The notes: a model not told the origin generated them from the letters alone. A stretch of 64,000 bases of DNA from Novosphingobium fuchskuhlense (GCF_001519075.1 NZ_KQ954244.1:637934-701933); one strand, 5' to 3'. Shown: positions 18,380-28,564, numbered from the stretch's first letter. Made by a program: numbers and translations.

Positions 18380-20822
18380 GAATATCCTGCTCATCGGCTC
18401 GGGCGGACGCGAACATGCGCTGGCGTGGAAGCTGGCGCAATCGCCGCGTTGCACCACGTTGTGGGCTTCTCCGGGCAACCCGGGCATTGCCGAGGTGATC
18501 GATGAGCTGGACACACGTCGCAGCGGCGAGGTTCCCGGCGCCTGCGTGGCGATGGACATCACCGACCACGCCGCCATCGCCGCGTTCTGCGCCGCCCATG
18601 CCATCGATCTCGTCGTGATCGGCCCCGAGGCCCCGCTGGTCGATGGCCTTGCCGATTCGCTCCGCGCTGCCGGCATCGCCGTGTTCGGGCCCAGCAAGGC
18701 GGCAGCGCAACTCGAAGGATCCAAGGGCTTTACCAAGGACCTCTGCGCCCGCGCCGCCATCCCGACGGCAGGCTATGTCCGGGCGAAGAGCGCAGCCGAG
18801 GCCCATGCCGCGCTTGCCCGTTTTTCCATCCCGGTCGTGATCAAGGCCGATGGCCTTGCCGCCGGCAAGGGCGTGGTCATCGCCCAGACCGCAGAGGAAG
18901 CCACCGCTACGGTGGATGACATGTTCGGCGGCGCGTTTGGCGGGGCCGGCGCCGAGGTGGTCATCGAGGAGTTCCTCGAGGGCGAGGAAGTCAGCCTGTT
19001 CGTGCTGACCGACGGCAAGACGATGATGACATTCGGCTCGGCGCAGGATCACAAGCGCGTCGGCGATGGCAACACCGGCCCAAACACCGGCGGCATGGGT
19101 GCCTATAGCCCGACCCCGGTCCTTACGCCGGAGGACGAGGCCGCGACGCTCGAGCGGATTATCGCACCAACGGTAACGACCATGGCAGCCGAAGGCATGC
19201 CCTATTCGGGCGTGCTGTTCGCCGGGCTCATGCTCACTGCCGAAGGCCCCAAGCTGATCGAGTACAACTGCCGCTTCGGCGATCCCGAATGCCAGGTGCT
19301 GATGGCGCGGCTCGAAAGCGATCTGGTCGACATTCTCGACGGATGCGCGCGCGGCAAGCTGGCAGAAGTCGCGCCGCCGCGCTTTGCCGACGGTTTCGCG
19401 ATGACCGTGGTTGTGGCCGCAAAGGGTTACCCGGCCGCGCCGGCAAAGGGCGGGCGGATCACGCGCATCGCCGAAGCCGAGGCCCACGGCGTCCGGGTGT
19501 TCCACGCCGGCACCACACGCGATGCGGAGGGCCATCTTGTCGCATCGGGCGGCCGCGTGCTCAACATCACCGCCTGCGAGCCAACGCTCGTCAAGGCGCG
19601 CCACCGCGCCTACCGCGCGCTCTACGAGATCCGCTATGCCGACGGTTTCTGGCGCAGCGATATCGGCGCAGCAGGTGGTGCGCGGCTGATGCAGGCCGCG
19701 CGCGAACGCGAGCGGAACAGCCGCCCCGGAACCGCGACCGAAGTCTTCCGCCAGCGCGGCGCCCGCCGCCTGGTGATGTTTCACTGCGATCACTTCGAAC
19801 CCTGGCGCAACAAGCCGCGCACGATCGGCCCCGAGAACGCCGAGCTGATCGCGCGCTTTGCCGAGGTGACAGAGGCGCTGCCCCATGCCCGGAAGCTGAC
19901 CCTGTTTTATCGACCCCACGTCAAGCCGATCGACGCGCCGCGCAAGGGCGGGCAGTTCGTGGAAGGCGATCCCCTGGGCTTCGTCCCGCTGCGACCGGTC
20001 GATCTGGACATCACGACGCCCGCGATCCGCAGGCTGGTCAGCGCGGGGCACGAAATCCAGCTACACATCCATCACGAGCGCGTGACGCGCAACACGCGCT
20101 ATGCCCCTCACACGAAATGGGCAGATCACGTCGAGACCTGCGGCGATACAGCAGATTCGGCGCGCTATGAACTTCTCGTGCGGCTCAGCGTGGAAGCCGC
20201 GCGTGCCGAAACCGGGCTCCCGTTCAACCAGTGGCTGCACGTCCATGGCAATTGGGCCCTCGCCGCCTCCGATCCGCGGGTGTGCAACGTGCGCGACGAG
20301 CTGGCGATCCTGCATCGCCACGGCTGTGCGGGGGATTTCACCTTCCTCGGCGAGCCCCACGACGTGTTCTGCCTGCCGGGCTACGATTCGCCCACACTGA
20401 TCCGTCCTGTCGTGGGCGAGAAGGCCTACGACCTGCCCGAGGCCGACCCGGTTCCCGCCTGGGGTGCCGGTTTGGAGGGAGCGGCCGAGCGCCTGTTCAT
20501 CTGGTCCACCGCTGAAGGCCGCGAGGCGCATTCGCTGGACTATACGAGCATGCCGGTCCTGCTGCGCCGCGAGGATCCCGCGGCGTGGGCCGCCGAATTG
20601 GCAAGCAAGGCGGTGCTGCTTGGCGATACGCTCTATGTCGGCACCTACGCCCACTCGATGAGCGCGGCGCACGGAAGCCATGAGGACATGGTTTTCCCGC
20701 ACGAGCAGCCGCAAGTCCGCAAGATGCTGGAAACGCTGATCGAGGGTGCCGAACGGGCAGGTCTGACCGTGATGCTGCGAACCGCAAGTGAAGTGCGCGA
20801 GGAGATTCTGGCCGGTGCATAA
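18378..20822 (+). CDS. purD: Phosphoribosylamine–glycine ligase fused to a deacetylase-like domain
   Basis: 814 residues, nearly twice the normal ~430 of PurD. Residues 1–430 are a full GAR synthetase: [17 protein letters not shown] at the N-terminus, [12 protein letters not shown] near 155, [16 protein letters not shown] near 293–308, ending FWRSDIG near 430. There is no stop there; the frame continues for ~385 residues with [10 protein letters not shown] (near 468–477), IQLHIHHE (near 560–567), [10 protein letters not shown] (near 619–628) and [12 protein letters not shown]. The DHFEP and HIHH clusters suggest a metal-binding polysaccharide-deacetylase-like fold (inference). PurD catalyses step 2 of purine synthesis; the attached domain's role is unknown. 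An internal ATG at 19689 could produce the second domain alone. Confidence 0.93.
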   Translation: MNILLIGSGGREHALAWKLAQSPRCTTLWASPGNPGIAEVIDELDTRRSGEVPGACVAMDITDHAAIAAFCAAHAIDLVVIGPEAPLVDGLADSLRAAGIAVFGPSKAAAQLEGSKGFTKDLCARAAIPTAGYVRAKSAAEAHAALARFSIPVVIKADGLAAGKGVVIAQTAEEATATVDDMFGGAFGGAGAEVVIEEFLEGEEVSLFVLTDGKTMMTFGSAQDHKRVGDGNTGPNTGGMGAYSPTPVLTPEDEAATLERIIAPTVTTMAAEGMPYSGVLFAGLMLTAEGPKLIEYNCRFGDPECQVLMARLESDLVDILDGCARGKLAEVAPPRFADGFAMTVVVAAKGYPAAPAKGGRITRIAEAEAHGVRVFHAGTTRDAEGHLVASGGRVLNITACEPTLVKARHRAYRALYEIRYADGFWRSDIGAAGGARLMQAARERERNSRPGTATEVFRQRGARRLVMFHCDHFEPWRNKPRTIGPENAELIARFAEVTEALPHARKLTLFYRPHVKPIDAPRKGGQFVEGDPLGFVPLRPVDLDITTPAIRRLVSAGHEIQLHIHHERVTRNTRYAPHTKWADHVETCGDTADSARYELLVRLSVEAARAETGLPFNQWLHVHGNWALAASDPRVCNVRDELAILHRHGCAGDFTFLGEPHDVFCLPGYDSPTLIRPVVGEKAYDLPEADPVPAWGAGLEGAAERLFIWSTAEGREAHSLDYTSMPVLLRREDPAAWAAELASKAVLLGDTLYVGTYAHSMSAAHGSHEDMVFPHEQPQVRKMLETLIEGAERAGLTVMLRTASEVREEILAGA

Positions 20823-21441
20823 GTCCGAGATCGCGGCCTTCGAGGCCGAAGCCCGCACATTCCTCGCCGAGCGCCTTGCAGCCATGGGCCCGGACGAAGG
20901 CGGCCTGGCCAATTTCTACCTGCGCAAACTGGAAACCGGCCGCATCTTCAGCCGCTACGACCGGGAGCTGATTGCCCTGCTGGAAGGCGAGGCGCGGGTG
21001 GTCCATGCCGGTATCGGGATAGGCCAGCTGAGCGCGGCGCTTGCGCTGCAAGGCAGCGAAGTGCTCGGTTTCGAAGGCGACCTGCGCCGCCACGCGGCGG
21101 CCGAGGCGCTGCGTCTGCGCCTCGCGCCCGATGCGCGCTACAGCATTGCCTTCGCGCGGTTTCCCGACGGGCTCGATCCGGCCTACGATCCGTCCGGCGC
21201 GACGCTGCTCTTCACCAACGTGGCGGCCACCTGGCCGGATGAGACCTACGAAGCGATGTTCGCGATGATGCACCGCTTCCGCCGCACCATCCTCGATCTC
21301 GCCCGCTTCGGCGATGCTCGGCAGGAACCTGCCGAGCAGGCCGAGCTCGCCGAGCGGATCGCGGCGAAAGGCCTTGCCCTGACCCCGCTGAACTTCGTGG
21401 CCGAGAAGACGGCCTTCATGGAAATCCGCCGCGCCGCGTGA
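20815..21441 (+). CDS. SAM-methyltransferase-like protein
   Basis: 208 residues from a GTG at 20815 that overlaps the purD fusion stop by 8 bp; GGAG lies 10 nt upstream. An in-frame GTG at 20788 is an alternative. The sequence [28 protein letters not shown] looks like motif I (glycine-rich loop) and the acidic end of strand beta-2 of a Rossmann methyltransferase, with [10 protein letters not shown] as a possible motif IV. Overlap with the fusion's C-terminal domain suggests the two work together, perhaps on a surface or capsule substrate. No acceptor is apparent. Confidence 0.7.
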   Translation: MHKSEIAAFEAEARTFLAERLAAMGPDEGGLANFYLRKLETGRIFSRYDRELIALLEGEARVVHAGIGIGQLSAALALQGSEVLGFEGDLRRHAAAEALRLRLAPDARYSIAFARFPDGLDPAYDPSGATLLFTNVAATWPDETYEAMFAMMHRFRRTILDLARFGDARQEPAEQAELAERIAAKGLALTPLNFVAEKTAFMEIRRAA

Positions 21442-21444
21442 CGG

Positions 21445-22446
21445 TCAGGCAAGGCGCTCTGCGGTGAGGGCGGCCAGATCGGCTTCCGGACGCGCGCCAT
21501 AGTGCGAGATCACTTCGGCCGCGCAGATCGCACCGAGCCGCAAGCAATCGGCCAGGCCCTTGCCGCGCACATGGCCGAACAGGAAGCCCGCTGCGAAGAG
21601 ATCGCCCGCGCCGGTCGTATCGACCACCCGCTCGACCGGTTCGGCCGGAACGGCAACGTGTTCGCCGTGCGCAACCGCATGCGCCCCGTGCTCGCTGCGG
21701 GTAACGACCAGAACAGGCACCTTCGGCGCCAGCTGGGCAATGCCCGCGTGGAAATCGTCCTCGCCGGTCAGCGCGGCAAGTTCATGTTCGTTGGCAAACA
21801 GGATGTCGATTTCGCCCGCATCGATCAGGGCGCGGAAATCATCGCCGTGACGCGCGATCACGAAAGCGTCCGACAACGTGAACGCCACCTGCCGACCAGC
21901 AGCACGGGCAGCCGCAATGGCACGGCGCATGGCATTGCGCGGCTCCTCCGGATCCCACAGATAGCCCTCGAGGTAGAGGACCGCAGCGTCTGCAATCGTG
22001 CTGTCATCGAGCGCGGAGGCGGGCAGAAACTGCGATGCGCCGAGATAGGTGTTCATCGTTCGCTGCCCGTCGGGCGTCACGAAGATCAGGCAGCGCGCCG
22101 TCGCGGGGTCCTCGCCGCGCGCTGGTGTGTCGAAGGCAATGCCGCCCGCACGGATGTCATGCGCAAAGACTTCGCCGAGCTGATCATCCGCCACCTGGCC
22201 AATGAAGGCGCACTTCGCGCCGAGCGCCGCGAGACCGGCCAGCGTGTTCGCCGCAGACCCGCCGGAAATCTCGCGCGCCGGCCCCATCGCCTCGTAAAGT
22301 TCGTGAGCGCGCGCGGTATCGATCAGGGTCATCCCGCCCTTGGCGAGGCCGAGCTCCACGACGTCCTCCTCGGCCGCAGGTGCCATCACGTCGACGATCG
22401 CATTGCCGATGGCGATCACATCGAAGCGGGCAGGGGCAGGGCTCAT
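21445..22446 (-). CDS. Adenosine kinase (PfkB family)
   Basis: 333 residues, starting MSPAPARFDVIAIGNAIVDV. PfkB signatures are ISGGSAANTLAGLAALG near residue 60 and VDTTGAGDLFAAGFLFG near 275–290, whose Asp is the catalytic base. The length, the GNAIVDVMA start and LSDAFVIARH resemble the adenosine kinase branch, which converts adenosine to AMP with ATP; other sugar kinase substrates cannot be excluded. It is cytoplasmic, convergent with the methyltransferase-like gene (3 bp gap) and shares a divergent promoter region with the lipoprotein gene at 22573. Confidence 0.9.
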   Translation of the reverse strand: MSPAPARFDVIAIGNAIVDVMAPAAEEDVVELGLAKGGMTLIDTARAHELYEAMGPAREISGGSAANTLAGLAALGAKCAFIGQVADDQLGEVFAHDIRAGGIAFDTPARGEDPATARCLIFVTPDGQRTMNTYLGASQFLPASALDDSTIADAAVLYLEGYLWDPEEPRNAMRRAIAAARAAGRQVAFTLSDAFVIARHGDDFRALIDAGEIDILFANEHELAALTGEDDFHAGIAQLAPKVPVLVVTRSEHGAHAVAHGEHVAVPAEPVERVVDTTGAGDLFAAGFLFGHVRGKGLADCLRLGAICAAEVISHYGARPEADLAALTAERLA

Positions 22447-22572
22447 AGGGACACTCCAGCTCAGGGAAGACACTTGGCGCGGCCTAGCGGGGGCGGCGGC
22501 CCGGTGCAATGCTGCGTTGCAGCGTACCACGAAACGTTGACACCGCGCGGTGCAGCGGCGATTCACGCCGCC

Positions 22573-23004
22573 ATGAATGTGCGTCACCTGCTTGCCCTGC
22601 CCGCGCTGCTGGCCCTTGCCGCGTGCGGCGGCAGCTCCGATGCGGTGCGCCCGCTGCCGCCACCGCCCGCACCCAAGGGGATCCATCCGGCACCCCCTGC
22701 CGTCATCCAGACGCAGCGCCCCAAGGCCCATCTGCAAGTGCTGCCCGGACTTGAAGGCGTGATCGGCGCAGATGCCGATGCGCTCACGCGGCAATTCGGC
22801 ACCCCGCGGCTGGACGTGCGGGAAGGCGATTCGCGCAAGCTGCAATGGAGCGGCGTGGCTTGCGTGCTCGATGCCTATCTCTATCCGCCAGACGGCGGCG
22901 GCCGTCCCACCGCGACGTATGTCGATGCGCGACGCGGCGATGGCCGCGATGTCGATCGGGCGGCGTGCGTGGCAGCGCTACGACAATCGCCGCAGCGCCG
23001 CTGA
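22573..23004 (+). CDS. Putative lipoprotein of unknown function
   Basis: 143 residues. MNVRHLLALPALLALAACGGSS is a textbook lipoprotein signal, lipidated at Cys18. A proline-rich linker (PLPPPPAPKGIHPAPP) follows, then a compact domain with GADADALTRQFGTPRLDVREGDSRK-type segments and WSGVACVLDAYLYP. That arrangement resembles small SmpA/BamE-like or OmlA-like folds, but I cannot assign it. Two further cysteines, in SGVACVL and DRAACVA, may form a disulfide. It is convergent with the next gene at a 3-bp gap. Confidence 0.78.
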   Translation: MNVRHLLALPALLALAACGGSSDAVRPLPPPPAPKGIHPAPPAVIQTQRPKAHLQVLPGLEGVIGADADALTRQFGTPRLDVREGDSRKLQWSGVACVLDAYLYPPDGGGRPTATYVDARRGDGRDVDRAACVAALRQSPQRR

Positions 23005-23007
23005 GCC

Positions 23008-24189
23008 TTACCCTTCCACGGCGAAGGCGATCTCCGCGTGCGCGCGCAGACGCTCGACCAGCGCCTCGCCCAGCAGCGCGCCCGGCGTCGCGATTGCTCC
23101 TTCCGCCTCGCATGAGAGGAGCGCAATGCCGGTCTCGGCCAGCATGCGGCTGGTCGAGCCATAGCCCGGATCATACCGGCCCTTGACGCCATAACGGATC
23201 TCGCGCCCATCAGGCATCTCGCCGATGAACAGCACGTCGTAGTGCCCGTTCTGCCGTTCTTCCGCGCTCGGGCCCTCGCCGGGCTTGGGATCGTTCGGCC
23301 CGCCGATCATCGGCGTCCTGGCGACGTGCTCGGCAATTGCCTGGCCCTGCTCGCCCGGCCCGGTCAGCACCATCTCGTCATAGACGAAGTCCGCGCCATA
23401 GGGATGTCCGCGCAGAAAATTGGTGCGGTGGACGTTCTTGGTGTTGATCACCGCCATGATGAACGGAGCGGCCCAGCTGCCGGTGGCGTCATCAAGGAAC
23501 GGCTTGTCGCCCGCCGGCTGCTCCGGCCCCTCGAAGCCTGGTGTGAGACCGAACGGACTGGTCATGATCGGGATCAGCGAAGGGTTCGCCCCCAAAGCCT
23601 TGAGCGTGGCGCCGAGGCTCGCCGCCGTGCCGCCCGAGAAACCGCCCTGCATCGCCCGCACGCGGCACTTCACGCGCGGTGCCGGGACACCGAAACGCGC
23701 CTTGGCTTCCTGCTGGAGCATGAACACGCCAAGATCGAACGGAATCGAATCGAAGCCCGAGGAAAACGCCACGCGCGCCCCGGTTTCCTTCGCCTGCTCG
23801 TGCAGGGCATCGACCATCTGGCGCATCCACACCGGCTCGCCGCAGAGGTCGGCATAGTCCGTACCCGCCGCGACGCACGCGCGCAGCACCGGCTCGCCAT
23901 AGAGCTGGTAGGGGCCGACGGTCGTCACCACCACGCGGGTCTGTTCCGCCATCGCAGCAAGGCTGGCGGGATCGGACGAATCGGCGACCACCAGCGGCGT
24001 ATCAGCCGGCGCGCCGATCAGATCGCGCACTTCCGCCAGCTTTTCGACGCTGCGCCCGGCCATCGCCCAGCGCGGACCATCCTTGCCATAATGATGCGCC
24101 AGATACTCCGCCACCAGCCGGCCGGTGTATCCGGTCGCGCCGTAAACGATCAGATCGAATGGCCGTTCGGCCTTGCTCGTTGCCATCAT
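23008..24189 (-). CDS. Saccharopine dehydrogenase-like / enoyl-reductase-like oxidoreductase
   Basis: 393 residues. An N-terminal Rossmann fold has IVYGATGYTGRLVAEYL with the glycine motif GATGYTG at 17–23, followed by WAMAGRS and VVTTVGPYQLYGEPVL, then SSGFDSIPFDLG. This is the pattern of saccharopine-dehydrogenase NADP-binding-domain proteins related to mycobacterial trans-acting enoyl reductases. The substrate is not evident and lysine metabolism is unlikely. It lies 23 bp upstream of no coding partner on its strand and downstream of dcd, from which it is separated by 23 bp. Confidence 0.86.
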   Translation of the reverse strand: MMATSKAERPFDLIVYGATGYTGRLVAEYLAHHYGKDGPRWAMAGRSVEKLAEVRDLIGAPADTPLVVADSSDPASLAAMAEQTRVVVTTVGPYQLYGEPVLRACVAAGTDYADLCGEPVWMRQMVDALHEQAKETGARVAFSSGFDSIPFDLGVFMLQQEAKARFGVPAPRVKCRVRAMQGGFSGGTAASLGATLKALGANPSLIPIMTSPFGLTPGFEGPEQPAGDKPFLDDATGSWAAPFIMAVINTKNVHRTNFLRGHPYGADFVYDEMVLTGPGEQGQAIAEHVARTPMIGGPNDPKPGEGPSAEERQNGHYDVLFIGEMPDGREIRYGVKGRYDPGYGSTSRMLAETGIALLSCEAEGAIATPGALLGEALVERLRAHAEIAFAVEG

Positions 24190-24212
24190 TCTCTCCCGTC
24201 AAATCGTTGTTT

Positions 24213-24767
24213 TCAGAGCCTCGGCAGGGTCACCCCGCGCTGGCCCATGTACTTGCCCGCGCGGTCCGCATAGCTCACCTCACAGGGCTCGTTCCCCTGC
24301 AGAAACAGGAACTGGCACGCGCCTTCATTGGCATAGATCTTCGCCGGCAGCGGCGTGGTGTTGGAAAACTCCAGCGTCACATGGCCTTCCCAGCCCGGCT
24401 CCAGCGGCGTGACGTTCACGATGATCCCGCAGCGCGCGTAGGTCGACTTGCCGAGGCAGATCACCAGCACGTCGCGCGGCACACGGAAGTATTCGACCGT
24501 CCGGGCCAGCGCGAAGGAATTGGGCGGGATCACGCAGACGTCGGTCTTTCGATCGACGAACGAGTTGGAATCGAAATCCTTGGGATCCACCACCGACGAA
24601 TCGATGTTGGTAAAGATCTTGAATTCATCCGCCACCCGCGCGTCATAGCCATAGGAGGAGAGGCCGTAGGAAATGCAGCCCTCGCGCCGCTGACTCTCGA
24701 CAAACGGCTCGATCATGCCGTGTTCCATGGCCTGCGTGCGGATCCACTTGTCGGAAAGAATGGCCAA
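24213..24767 (-). CDS. dcd: dCTP deaminase
   Basis: 184 residues. It deaminates dCTP to dUTP for thymidylate synthesis. Conserved features are GKSTYAR (residues 106–112), [17 protein letters not shown] with catalytic Glu133, and the C-terminal [10 protein letters not shown]. The start is TTG at 24767 (reads MAILSDKWI, the family-typical N-terminus), with GGAG about 8 nt upstream. It follows cdd by 38 bp, so two pyrimidine deaminases are adjacent. Confidence 0.97.
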   Translation of the reverse strand: MAILSDKWIRTQAMEHGMIEPFVESQRREGCISYGLSSYGYDARVADEFKIFTNIDSSVVDPKDFDSNSFVDRKTDVCVIPPNSFALARTVEYFRVPRDVLVICLGKSTYARCGIIVNVTPLEPGWEGHVTLEFSNTTPLPAKIYANEGACQFLFLQGNEPCEVSYADRAGKYMGQRGVTLPRL

Positions 24768-24805
24768 GGCGGCGCTCCGGTATGCTGGAAAGGGAAGGAA
24801 GAGGT

Positions 24806-25246
24806 TCAGGCCAGATTGGCCGGTCCGAACGCGTGCGGCAAGAGGGCGGAGAGCGGCATTCGGGTCAGGCCCCTTTCGGAAGCCCCGATGATCTCGGGAT
24901 CGCTGCCGCCGAGCGCTGCGAGTTCATGCAGCATCTGCCGGCAGCGTCCGCAGGGCATGACCGGCTCGGCACCCGGCATCACCACACCTGCCGCATCGGG
25001 CCGCCCGCCCACGATGACCACTGCAACCAGTCCGCCACGCCGGCCCTCGGTCATTGCGCGGACGACGGCATTGGCCTCGGCGCACAGCGAGAGCCCGTAG
25101 CTGGCGTTCTCGACATTGGCCGCCGGAACCACCGCGCCATCATCGAACAGCAGCACCGCGCCGACATGGAAACCGGAATAGGGCGCATAGGCACCTCGCG
25201 CCGCCCCCATCGCCGCTGCGACAAGTTCGTCAATCTCGGCGCTCAT
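24806..25246 (-). CDS. cdd: Cytidine deaminase
   Basis: 146 residues. It deaminates cytidine and deoxycytidine in salvage. The zinc site is visible: CAEANA with Cys55 and catalytic Glu57, and PCGRC with Cys99 and Cys102. [11 protein letters not shown] and NVENASYG are family-typical substrate-binding segments. Its ATG overlaps the stop of the GH25 gene (25243–25246), so it is coupled to an unrelated upstream gene. The length fits the homotetrameric single-domain form. Confidence 0.96.
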   Translation of the reverse strand: MSAEIDELVAAAMGAARGAYAPYSGFHVGAVLLFDDGAVVPAANVENASYGLSLCAEANAVVRAMTEGRRGGLVAVVIVGGRPDAAGVVMPGAEPVMPCGRCRQMLHELAALGGSDPEIIGASERGLTRMPLSALLPHAFGPANLA

Positions 25247-25941
25247 CGATGCACCGCCACCCAGCGCACCGGGCCCGCCAGACCCGCGATGCGCAGCCGC
25301 GATGTCGCGGTCCACATCACCCACGGCCGCCCGGTGTAGCTCGGGTCCAGAAAGTCTCCCGCGACCCAGAGATTGCGGTCGATCCGTGCGGCAAGGTGAT
25401 AGTGCGCCTCGAACGTACGCGAAATCATCAGGATGGCCGGGCGTTCGGTGTGCTTCTCGATCTGGTTGAGAAACGTCGTGAGCTCGCTCTGCATCGCCGC
25501 CTCGCCCGGCGGCTCGGGGCACGAGCGCGAATCGAGATCAAGCGCTACGGCCGGGGGGAGCAGCGCATCATCGCGCGGCACCACGGTGACGAAGTTTGCC
25601 GCCTGCGCATCGGCGGGTGCACACAAGTCGTACACGTGAACCGCCCCGAGCTGCAAACCTGCCTTGCGCGCGGCCGCAAGGCCCGAATCGAACGCTTCAT
25701 CGCGCCGTCCGGCCCCCTCGCTGGCGCTGAGATAGACAAAATCGGCTCCGTGCGCCTTGAGCATGGACCAATCGGCTGCACCGTCATGCGCATCGAGCCA
25801 GGCCCCCTGCACCGGAAAGCGATTGCGATCGGGTTCCCACCGCCGCGATTCCCACCAGACGAACGCTGCTGCTCCCGCGATGAGCAGGACAGCCCACAGG
25901 ATCCACACGCGCCGCCGCGCCGGCTTTCCGGGCTTGCTCAC
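25243..25941 (-). CDS. Membrane-anchored GH25 (lysozyme-like) protein
   Basis: 232 residues, starting at a GTG (reads MSKPGKPARRR). An N-terminal basic stretch and one membrane helix (about 12–29) anchor a periplasmic domain. That domain has GH25 landmarks: QGAWLDAHDGAADWSMLKAHGADFVY, YLSASEGAGRRDEAF, LGAVHVY and VALDLDSR carrying acidic catalytic-type residues. Typical GH25 starts GIDVSHHQG; here the sequence is GAWLDAHDG, so the active-site edge is divergent. It probably cleaves or binds peptidoglycan. Confidence 0.8.
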   Translation of the reverse strand: MSKPGKPARRRVWILWAVLLIAGAAAFVWWESRRWEPDRNRFPVQGAWLDAHDGAADWSMLKAHGADFVYLSASEGAGRRDEAFDSGLAAARKAGLQLGAVHVYDLCAPADAQAANFVTVVPRDDALLPPAVALDLDSRSCPEPPGEAAMQSELTTFLNQIEKHTERPAILMISRTFEAHYHLAARIDRNLWVAGDFLDPSYTGRPWVMWTATSRLRIAGLAGPVRWVAVHR

Positions 25942-25963
25942 GATGGGTTCTCTCGTCTGTTGA

Positions 25964-26446
25964 TCATCCCCTGATATGCAGGACGCAGATCAGGGTGAAC
26001 AGTCGACGGGCTGTGGCAAAATCGGTCTCAATCTTGCCTTCCAGCCGCTCGAGCAGCATTTCCGCCGCTTCGTTATGGACTCCGCGGCGGGCCATGTCGA
26101 TCGTCTCGATCTCCTGCGCAGTCGCGCGGCGGATCGCTTGATAGTACGAATCACAAATCGCGAAGTAGTCGCGGACCGGGCGGCGGAACCGGCCAAGCCC
26201 GAGCACGATCGTTTCGAGCGGACTTCCGTCTTCCGTCGAAATCGCCAGGGCAAGCCGACCATCGTCGACTGAAAGCCGCAGACGGTAAGGCCCATTATGG
26301 CCGGCCGCAGCCGCACGCAGCGGGCGGAAGGTGTTTTCCTCGATCAGATCGAAGATCGCGATTCGGCGTTCCTGCTCGATATCGGCATTGCGCCACACGA
26401 TCGTCGCCTCATCGAGCTCGATATGCGAGATGCGCGGGTCGGCCAT
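25964..26446 (-). CDS. UPF0262 family protein
   Basis: 160 residues. Conserved UPF0262 segments are RISHIELDE near the start, EERRIAIFDLIEEN-like (ERRIAIFDLIEENTF), FRRPVRDYFAICDSYYQAIR and the MARRGVHNEAAEMLLERLEGKIETD region. The family is restricted to alphaproteobacteria, and its function is unknown. It is divergent from dnaB, sharing a 148-bp intergenic region containing a DnaA-box-like site. Confidence 0.92.
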   Translation of the reverse strand: MADPRISHIELDEATIVWRNADIEQERRIAIFDLIEENTFRPLRAAAAGHNGPYRLRLSVDDGRLALAISTEDGSPLETIVLGLGRFRRPVRDYFAICDSYYQAIRRATAQEIETIDMARRGVHNEAAEMLLERLEGKIETDFATARRLFTLICVLHIRG

Positions 26447-26528
26447 GGTGGCCAGTGTCTTGCAGACGGATTCAACGCGGGCAAGCCATTTGCGAGAGGA
26501 ATCCGCGCTCTTTCCCTATCCCTCCCCG

Positions 26529-26537
26529 CTATCCACA
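26529..26537 (+). promoter_or_regulatory. DnaA-box-like site upstream of dnaB
   Basis: CTATCCACA matches the consensus TTATCCACA with one mismatch, 58 bp before the dnaB ATG in the UPF0262–dnaB intergenic region. A single box could let DnaA influence dnaB transcription. One 8/9 match can occur by chance. Confidence 0.35.
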
Positions 26538-26594
26538 GGCGGTGTGGCATCTGCGCCGCTTGCCGCGAGGGCACCGCTCCTCCACAAGGAAGGG

Positions 26595-28118
26595 ATGTCC
26601 GCTGTCCAGCCCATTCCCCTGCGCGAACCCGAACCAACCGGGTCCTCTGCCGCCTCCCTCCCCGCTAACGTCGAGGCGGAAGCTGCGTTTCTGGGTGCGG
26701 TGCTGATCGACAACCGGATTCTGGAAGAACTGCCCACCCCGCTGCGCCCGGAGCACTTCTTCGCGCCGGTTCATGGCCGCGTGTTCGAGCGCATTCTCGC
26801 CCTGATCGACCGCAAGGCAGTGGTCACCCCGGTCACCCTGAAGCCCTATTTCGAAGCAGATGACGGCCTCAAGGAACTGGGCGGCACGGCCTATCTGGCA
26901 CGGCTCACGGCGGACGGTCAGGGCCTCCTCGCGCCAAAGGAACTTGCCGAGCAGATCTACGACCTTGCCTTGCTGCGCGAACTGATCACCGTCGGGCGCA
27001 ATCTCGTCTCCGGCGCGATGGACACCAGCGAGACTGTCGCGCCCCTGAAGCAGATCGAGCACGCCGAAGCCGCGCTCTATGCCGTCGCGGAAGGCGCGCA
27101 GACCGGAAACGAGGCGCAGAGCTTCGGCACAGCCACGCGCGTCTCGCTCGAGATGATCGAGAAGGCGCTGCTGTCCGGCGGCCACATCTCGGGCAAGACC
27201 ACCGGCCTAACCTCGGTCAACGAGAAGATCGGCGGCTTGCACGATAGCGACCTCATCATCCTTGCCGGTCGCCCCGGCATGGGCAAGACCTCGCTGGTAA
27301 CCAATATCGCGTTCAACGCGGCAGATCGGCTGCGCCGTGACATGGCGGATGGCATCCCGGTCAAGGATTCAGTCGGCGCGGCGGTCGCGTTCTTCAGCCT
27401 CGAAATGAGCGCGGACCAGCTCGCCACGCGTATTCTTGCCGAGCAATCGGGCATCAGTTCCGAGGCGCTGCGCATGGGCCGCATCAGCCGGGAGGATTTC
27501 CAGCAGCTATCCTTCGCCAGCCAGCGGCTCGCCGAGCTGCCGCTCTACATCGACGACACCCCCGCGCTCACCATCGGCGCGCTGCGTACCCGCGCACGCC
27601 GGCTCAAGCGCCGCCACGACATCGGCCTAATCGTCGTGGACTACCTGCAGCTGCTGCAAGGCTCGGGCCGCGCCAGCGACAATCGGGTAAACGAAATCTC
27701 GGAAATCAGCCGCGGGCTCAAGACGCTTGCTAAGGAGCTCGCAGTTCCCGTGATCGCGCTCTCGCAGCTCAGCCGCGCGGTCGAGCAGCGCGACGACAAG
27801 CGCCCGATGCTCTCGGACCTGCGCGAATCGGGCTCGATCGAGCAGGACGCCGACATGGTCTGGTTCGTATTCCGCGAAGATTACTATGTCGCCGCGCGCG
27901 AACCCAAAGTCCCGCAAGGCACCGACGACGCCAAAGTGCAGGAAGCCCACGCCGCCTGGCAGGCCGAAATGGAGCGCGTGTTCGGGCTTGCAGAACTGAT
28001 CGTCGCCAAACAGCGCCATGGCTCAACCGGCAAGGTCCGCCTCAAGTTCGAAGCACGGATCACCCGCTTCAGCGACCTCGCGCCAGATCACATGGCCTAC
28101 GACTATGGGGACGAGTAA
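26595..28118 (+). CDS. dnaB: Replicative DNA helicase
   Basis: 507 residues from ATG 26595, preceded by AAGGA. Order: flexible N-terminus, helical DnaB-N domain ([16 protein letters not shown], near 28–43), linker, then RecA-type C-terminal domain with Walker [12 protein letters not shown] near 225–235, [25 protein letters not shown] (Walker B) and [11 protein letters not shown]. The hexamer unwinds DNA at replication forks 5' to 3'. It contains no intein. An upstream in-frame extension begins at 26331 but lacks DnaB homology and overlaps the UPF0262 gene. Confidence 0.97.
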   Translation: MSAVQPIPLREPEPTGSSAASLPANVEAEAAFLGAVLIDNRILEELPTPLRPEHFFAPVHGRVFERILALIDRKAVVTPVTLKPYFEADDGLKELGGTAYLARLTADGQGLLAPKELAEQIYDLALLRELITVGRNLVSGAMDTSETVAPLKQIEHAEAALYAVAEGAQTGNEAQSFGTATRVSLEMIEKALLSGGHISGKTTGLTSVNEKIGGLHDSDLIILAGRPGMGKTSLVTNIAFNAADRLRRDMADGIPVKDSVGAAVAFFSLEMSADQLATRILAEQSGISSEALRMGRISREDFQQLSFASQRLAELPLYIDDTPALTIGALRTRARRLKRRHDIGLIVVDYLQLLQGSGRASDNRVNEISEISRGLKTLAKELAVPVIALSQLSRAVEQRDDKRPMLSDLRESGSIEQDADMVWFVFREDYYVAAREPKVPQGTDDAKVQEAHAAWQAEMERVFGLAELIVAKQRHGSTGKVRLKFEARITRFSDLAPDHMAYDYGDE

Positions 28119-28219
28119 CGCGGGACGCGACTCGCGAACTCCGCATTTTCTTGACTTTCCGGCAGGCACGGCCTAGCTCGCCGCTCTTTCATCCATTCCT
28201 GTTTTGTACGGAGTGCCCC

Positions 28220-28564
28220 ATGGCGCGCGTTACCGTCGAAGATTGCGTCGACAAGATCCCCAACCGCTTCGATCTCGTGCTGCTCGCTGCAGAGCGCGCG
28301 CGCGCCATCTCGGGTGGCTCGGAGCTGACCGTCGACCGCGACCGCGACAAGAACCCGGTCGTCGCGCTGCGCGAGATCGCCGAAGGCACAGTGCGTCCCA
28401 CCGTGCTCAAGGAAAATCTGATCCAGTCGCTGCAGCGCGTGCTGCCGGATGACGATGACCAGGTCGACGAGATCGGCTCGCTCTCGCAGTCGGCCGAAGC
28501 GCTTCGCATCACCGCCGCGGCACCGGTGCGCAACACTTCGCTCGGCGCCGACTACGACGGCTGA
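28220..28564 (+). CDS. rpoZ: RNA polymerase omega subunit
   Basis: 114 residues. [30 protein letters not shown] is the diagnostic N-terminus, followed by [15 protein letters not shown]. The subunit binds the beta' C-terminus and helps RNA polymerase assembly and ppGpp sensing. GGAG lies about 7 nt upstream of the ATG. It stands 101 bp after dnaB, co-directional. A hairpin overlaps its stop. Confidence 0.97.
   Translation: MARVTVEDCVDKIPNRFDLVLLAAERARAISGGSELTVDRDRDKNPVVALREIAEGTVRPTVLKENLIQSLQRVLPDDDDQVDEIGSLSQSAEALRITAAAPVRNTSLGADYDG

Noticed and set aside
18354..20051. 565-codon open frame antisense to purD
   Set aside because: Shadow of the PurD codons; PurD motifs on the plus strand are unambiguous.
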